This document shows, piece by piece, positions 6,425 to 8,366 of a stretch of DNA of 8,366 nt. Position 1 is the stretch's first letter. Every line of letters begins with the position of its first letter. A program made the position numbers and the translations under genes. Source of the DNA: Candidatus Cloacimonadota bacterium (GTDB lineage: Bacteria; Cloacimonadota; Cloacimonadia; Cloacimonadales; Cloacimonadaceae); the NCBI GenBank assembly GCA_023392795.1, contig JAEWNJ010000035.1, positions 1 through 8,366 on the forward strand. The letters run 5' to 3'. The notes under the pieces were generated by a model. It saw nothing but the letters and a program-made list of their open reading frames with translations. It made no database searches and was not told the DNA's origin.

Positions 6425-7255
6425 ATGAGAGCTAATCATATCCTCATTTTGGCCTTGGTGATCATCATCATCAATGCCGGTATCACCCTGGCGCTGATCA
6501 ATCACTTTCAGGTGTCTGCCAAGCCGGAAAGCACGATGTTTAAACCATCTACCGCCGGTGCTGGTCTGGGTTCGAACGCCATTACTGAAGCTGTGAACGC
6601 GGTGGAGCCTGCGGTGGTGAGCGTAAACGTTACGCAAATCCGCTATGTGCGGGGAATCCGGCAATTGCCCTTTGGCTTTGGTTTCTTTGATTTCTTTGAT
6701 GTCGCGCCACAGCGTCAAGAAATCCAATCCATCGGCAGCGGCGTGATTTACGATCCCGAAGGATACATCATTACCAATGCCCATGTGGTAAACGGTGCCA
6801 GCGAAATCAAGGTGGTGTTGCCAGATAAAAGAGAGTTTGCAGCAGAACTGATCGGCATTGATGCCGTGCACGACGTAGCCAGGCTGCGCATTCAAGGCAA
6901 TAATCTGCCGTACGCGAAGCTAGGAAATTCTGATGAGCTGATCATCGGGGAATGGAGCATCGCCGTGGGTAATCCCTATGGTATGCTGATGAACGATTCC
7001 AAGCCCAGCGTCACCGTGGGGGTGATCTCCGCTTTGGGACGCAACTTTAGCGTGAGGGAAGACAATCAGGAGTTTCGCAATATGATCCAGACCGACGCTG
7101 CCATCAACCCCGGCAATAGCGGGGGACCTCTGGTGAATATCAAAGGCGAAGTGATCGGAATCAATACCTTCATCTTCTCCGAGAGCAAGAGCAACAGCGG
7201 AGTGGGCTTTGCCATCCCGATCAATAACGTGAAGCAAATCGTGGATAGCCTTTGA
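6425..7255 (+). CDS. Membrane-anchored HtrA/DegP-like serine protease lacking a PDZ domain
   Basis: A 276-residue trypsin-fold protease of the HtrA (Deg) type, family S1C, which degrades or refolds damaged envelope proteins. Residues 5-26 form a hydrophobic signal anchor rich in Ile; no clear signal peptidase site follows, so the protein is probably tethered in the inner membrane facing the periplasm, like DegS. A linker (30-52) leads to the protease domain (53-276). The triad is complete: His120 in ITNAHVV, Asp150 in HDVARLRI, Ser232 in NPGNSGGP. The GSGVIYDPEGYIITNAHVV block (104-122) is typical. The chain stops right after the last strand and helix of the protease fold (GFAIPINNVKQIVDSL), with no PDZ domain; DegP has two and DegS one. 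What follows is a different gene, not a PDZ remnant. The ribosome binding site (AAGG, 6407-6410) is weak and 14 nt away. It overlaps the next gene by 4 nt. Confidence 0.9.
   Translation: MRANHILILALVIIIINAGITLALINHFQVSAKPESTMFKPSTAGAGLGSNAITEAVNAVEPAVVSVNVTQIRYVRGIRQLPFGFGFFDFFDVAPQRQEIQSIGSGVIYDPEGYIITNAHVVNGASEIKVVLPDKREFAAELIGIDAVHDVARLRIQGNNLPYAKLGNSDELIIGEWSIAVGNPYGMLMNDSKPSVTVGVISALGRNFSVREDNQEFRNMIQTDAAINPGNSGGPLVNIKGEVIGINTFIFSESKSNSGVGFAIPINNVKQIVDSL
6683..6700 (+). repeat. Perfect in-frame 9-bp tandem duplication (TTCTTTGAT x2)
   Basis: Two adjacent copies of TTCTTTGAT encode Phe-Phe-Asp twice (residues 87-92) in the HtrA-like protease, in the region of the LA loop, which in DegP is a flexible regulatory loop. 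Confidence 0.8.
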
Positions 7256-8366
7256 AAAAGCATCCCCTATTGATCATCCTGTTCATGGCCTTTGCCCTGT
7301 CCCTGAACGCGCAATCGGCATGGAACGCTCCGGGCGATACCCTGAGTGTGATCATGCAGCCCATTCTCAATGTGCCGGAAATCCTGATCCCGGGCGAAAC
7401 CCTGGTCATTACCGCGAAAGCACCCCAAAATACCACACTGTGGGCAGGAGCTCTGCTGCACGGGCACAAACGCGTTCCCCTGCAGATCTTCGCGCCGCTT
7501 TACGATGCGCAGTTTGGCCTCTGGACCCTGCAAGCCGTGCTGCCCAATGTGGCGGTCTATGAGCTGTATGATCTGGAACTCACCGCGTCAGGCGGGATCT
7601 ATGACGTCACCCAAAACGCCGTGCAGGTGATCCCCAGCCGCAAGAGCAGCTATTACTTTGTGCATATCACCGATCTGCATCTGCCCAATCGGGTTTACTA
7701 TCCCAATGCCGGCTATGGCGTAGATTCCACTTCCGTAATCGACTTTCGGGAAGTGATCTACGATATCAATCTGATCCGTCCGGAATTTGTACTGCTCACC
7801 GGTGATCTGGTGAACGAGGGCGAATTGGAAGGCCTGGCGGGGCAATATTGGTATGGTTGGACGCAGCGGTTGCTATCCCTGATCGAAGTGCCGGTCTATA
7901 CCCTGGCGGGAAATCACGATCTGGGGGGATGGAATCAAACTCCCGGTCCGCAGGGCTCGTCGCGGCGAAATTGGTGGCGCTATTTTGGCTGGCCCTGGCT
8001 GAATACTACAAATAGCCCGATCGATAGCTACACTCAGGACTACAGCTTCCGTTACGGCGATGTCCACTATATCGGCCTGGAAACCTATATCAATTATGAC
8101 GACTGGCGCTACAACATCTATGGCAACAACGGATTGATCCCCTCGCAGTGGCAGTGGCTGAATCTGGAATTGGCGACCGATCCGCCCACCAAAGCGCTGT
8201 TTTATCACTATGACTTTGAAGAGGAATTTGATCTGGGCGAGATGGGAGCGGATATTGCGCTATGGGGGCATACCCATCGCAATGAAGGCTCCATATACAG
8301 TCAGCCTTACAATCTGGGCACCCGCAGTGTGTGCGACGGCAATCGCGCTTATCGCGTGATCAAGGT
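7252..8366 (+). CDS. Secreted calcineurin-like metallophosphoesterase, 3' end outside the window
   Basis: An open frame of 371 codons that runs off the window without a stop. It begins at a TTG overlapping the preceding TGA (TTGA). This start is chosen because it yields a signal peptide: Lys2-Lys3, a hydrophobic core, and a likely cut after Ala20 (SLNA|Q). The first in-frame ATG (7285) would remove its basic end. Residues 25-130 are beta-rich and look like an Ig-type domain. The phosphoesterase domain begins at 136 and has all metal-binding blocks: HITDLH (Asp141, His143), TGDL (Asp185), AGNHD (Asn221, His222), FYHYDF (His319) and WGHTHR (His340, His342). It should hydrolyse a phosphate ester outside the cytoplasm using two metal ions. 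The substrate cannot be told from sequence; the family includes phosphatases, nucleases and sugar or lipid phosphodiesterases. The region 225-300 is rich in Trp and Tyr. Confidence 0.88.
   Translation, partial: MKKHPLLIILFMAFALSLNAQSAWNAPGDTLSVIMQPILNVPEILIPGETLVITAKAPQNTTLWAGALLHGHKRVPLQIFAPLYDAQFGLWTLQAVLPNVAVYELYDLELTASGGIYDVTQNAVQVIPSRKSSYYFVHITDLHLPNRVYYPNAGYGVDSTSVIDFREVIYDINLIRPEFVLLTGDLVNEGELEGLAGQYWYGWTQRLLSLIEVPVYTLAGNHDLGGWNQTPGPQGSSRRNWWRYFGWPWLNTTNSPIDSYTQDYSFRYGDVHYIGLETYINYDDWRYNIYGNNGLIPSQWQWLNLELATDPPTKALFYHYDFEEEFDLGEMGADIALWGHTHRNEGSIYSQPYNLGTRSVCDGNRAYRVIK

Noticed and set aside
6461..6472. ATC x4 trinucleotide run
   Set aside because: It encodes four Ile within the membrane anchor of the protease and is explained by hydrophobic coding needs.
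6206..6895. Antisense reading frame of 229 codons spanning the DUF116-protease junction
   Set aside because: It crosses two well-supported + strand genes and has no recognisable motif or convincing ribosome binding site.
7253..7290. Frameshift that cut a PDZ domain off the protease
   Set aside because: The sequence after the stop encodes a new signal peptide and a phosphoesterase in another frame, with no PDZ-like GLGI or similar signature, so a natural end is more likely than an error.
44..8366. Defence system, CRISPR array, prophage, insertion sequence, tRNA or riboswitch
   Set aside because: No array of spaced repeats, no transposase or phage genes, no inverted terminal repeats, and no non-coding space above 43 nt where an RNA element could sit.

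Overview
The window is a densely packed stretch of ten genes, all on the + strand, from a Gram-negative (diderm) bacterium. The diderm call rests on two lipoprotein signal peptides, a SurA-type periplasmic chaperone, an anchored HtrA-type protease and a secreted metallophosphoesterase. The style of the proteins (DNRLRE-like lipoprotein, PpiC lipoprotein beside SurA, YajC with an Ala/Pro/Gly-rich head, DUF116 behind fmt) resembles the FCB group, and Candidatus Cloacimonadota is my best guess. That placement is inference from gene content, not a proven assignment.

Layout. Bases 1-43 are an AT-rich leader. 44-3347 holds envelope and folding genes: a two-domain lipoprotein of unknown function, a lipoprotein with a degenerate parvulin domain, and a SurA-like chaperone with two parvulin domains. 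3344-4177 holds membrane genes: pgpA (phosphatidylglycerol synthesis) and yajC (Sec translocase accessory). 4183-5660 holds def and fmt, the classic pair that removes and adds the N-formyl group of initiator Met. 5657-6406 is a membrane-anchored, cysteine-rich DUF116 protein. 6425-7255 is a membrane-anchored HtrA-like serine protease without a PDZ domain. 7252-8366 is the 5' part of a secreted calcineurin-like phosphoesterase that runs off the window.

Organisation. Of nine junctions, five overlap (ATGA, GTGA, TGATG, ATGA, TTGA) and the other four are gaps of 5-23 nt. No terminator-like hairpin is seen between genes and no spacer exceeds 43 nt. The simplest reading is one co-transcribed, translationally coupled unit that joins protein export and envelope folding (YajC, SurA, parvulin lipoprotein, HtrA) with N-terminal maturation of nascent chains (Fmt, Def) and lipid supply (PgpA).

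I see no mobile element, RNA gene, CRISPR array or defence system. The points most worth a second look are the split or missing parvulin catalytic residues, the PDZ-less HtrA, the DUF116 protein tied to def-fmt, and the two-fold repeat in the first lipoprotein. Most of the window is otherwise ordinary housekeeping content.
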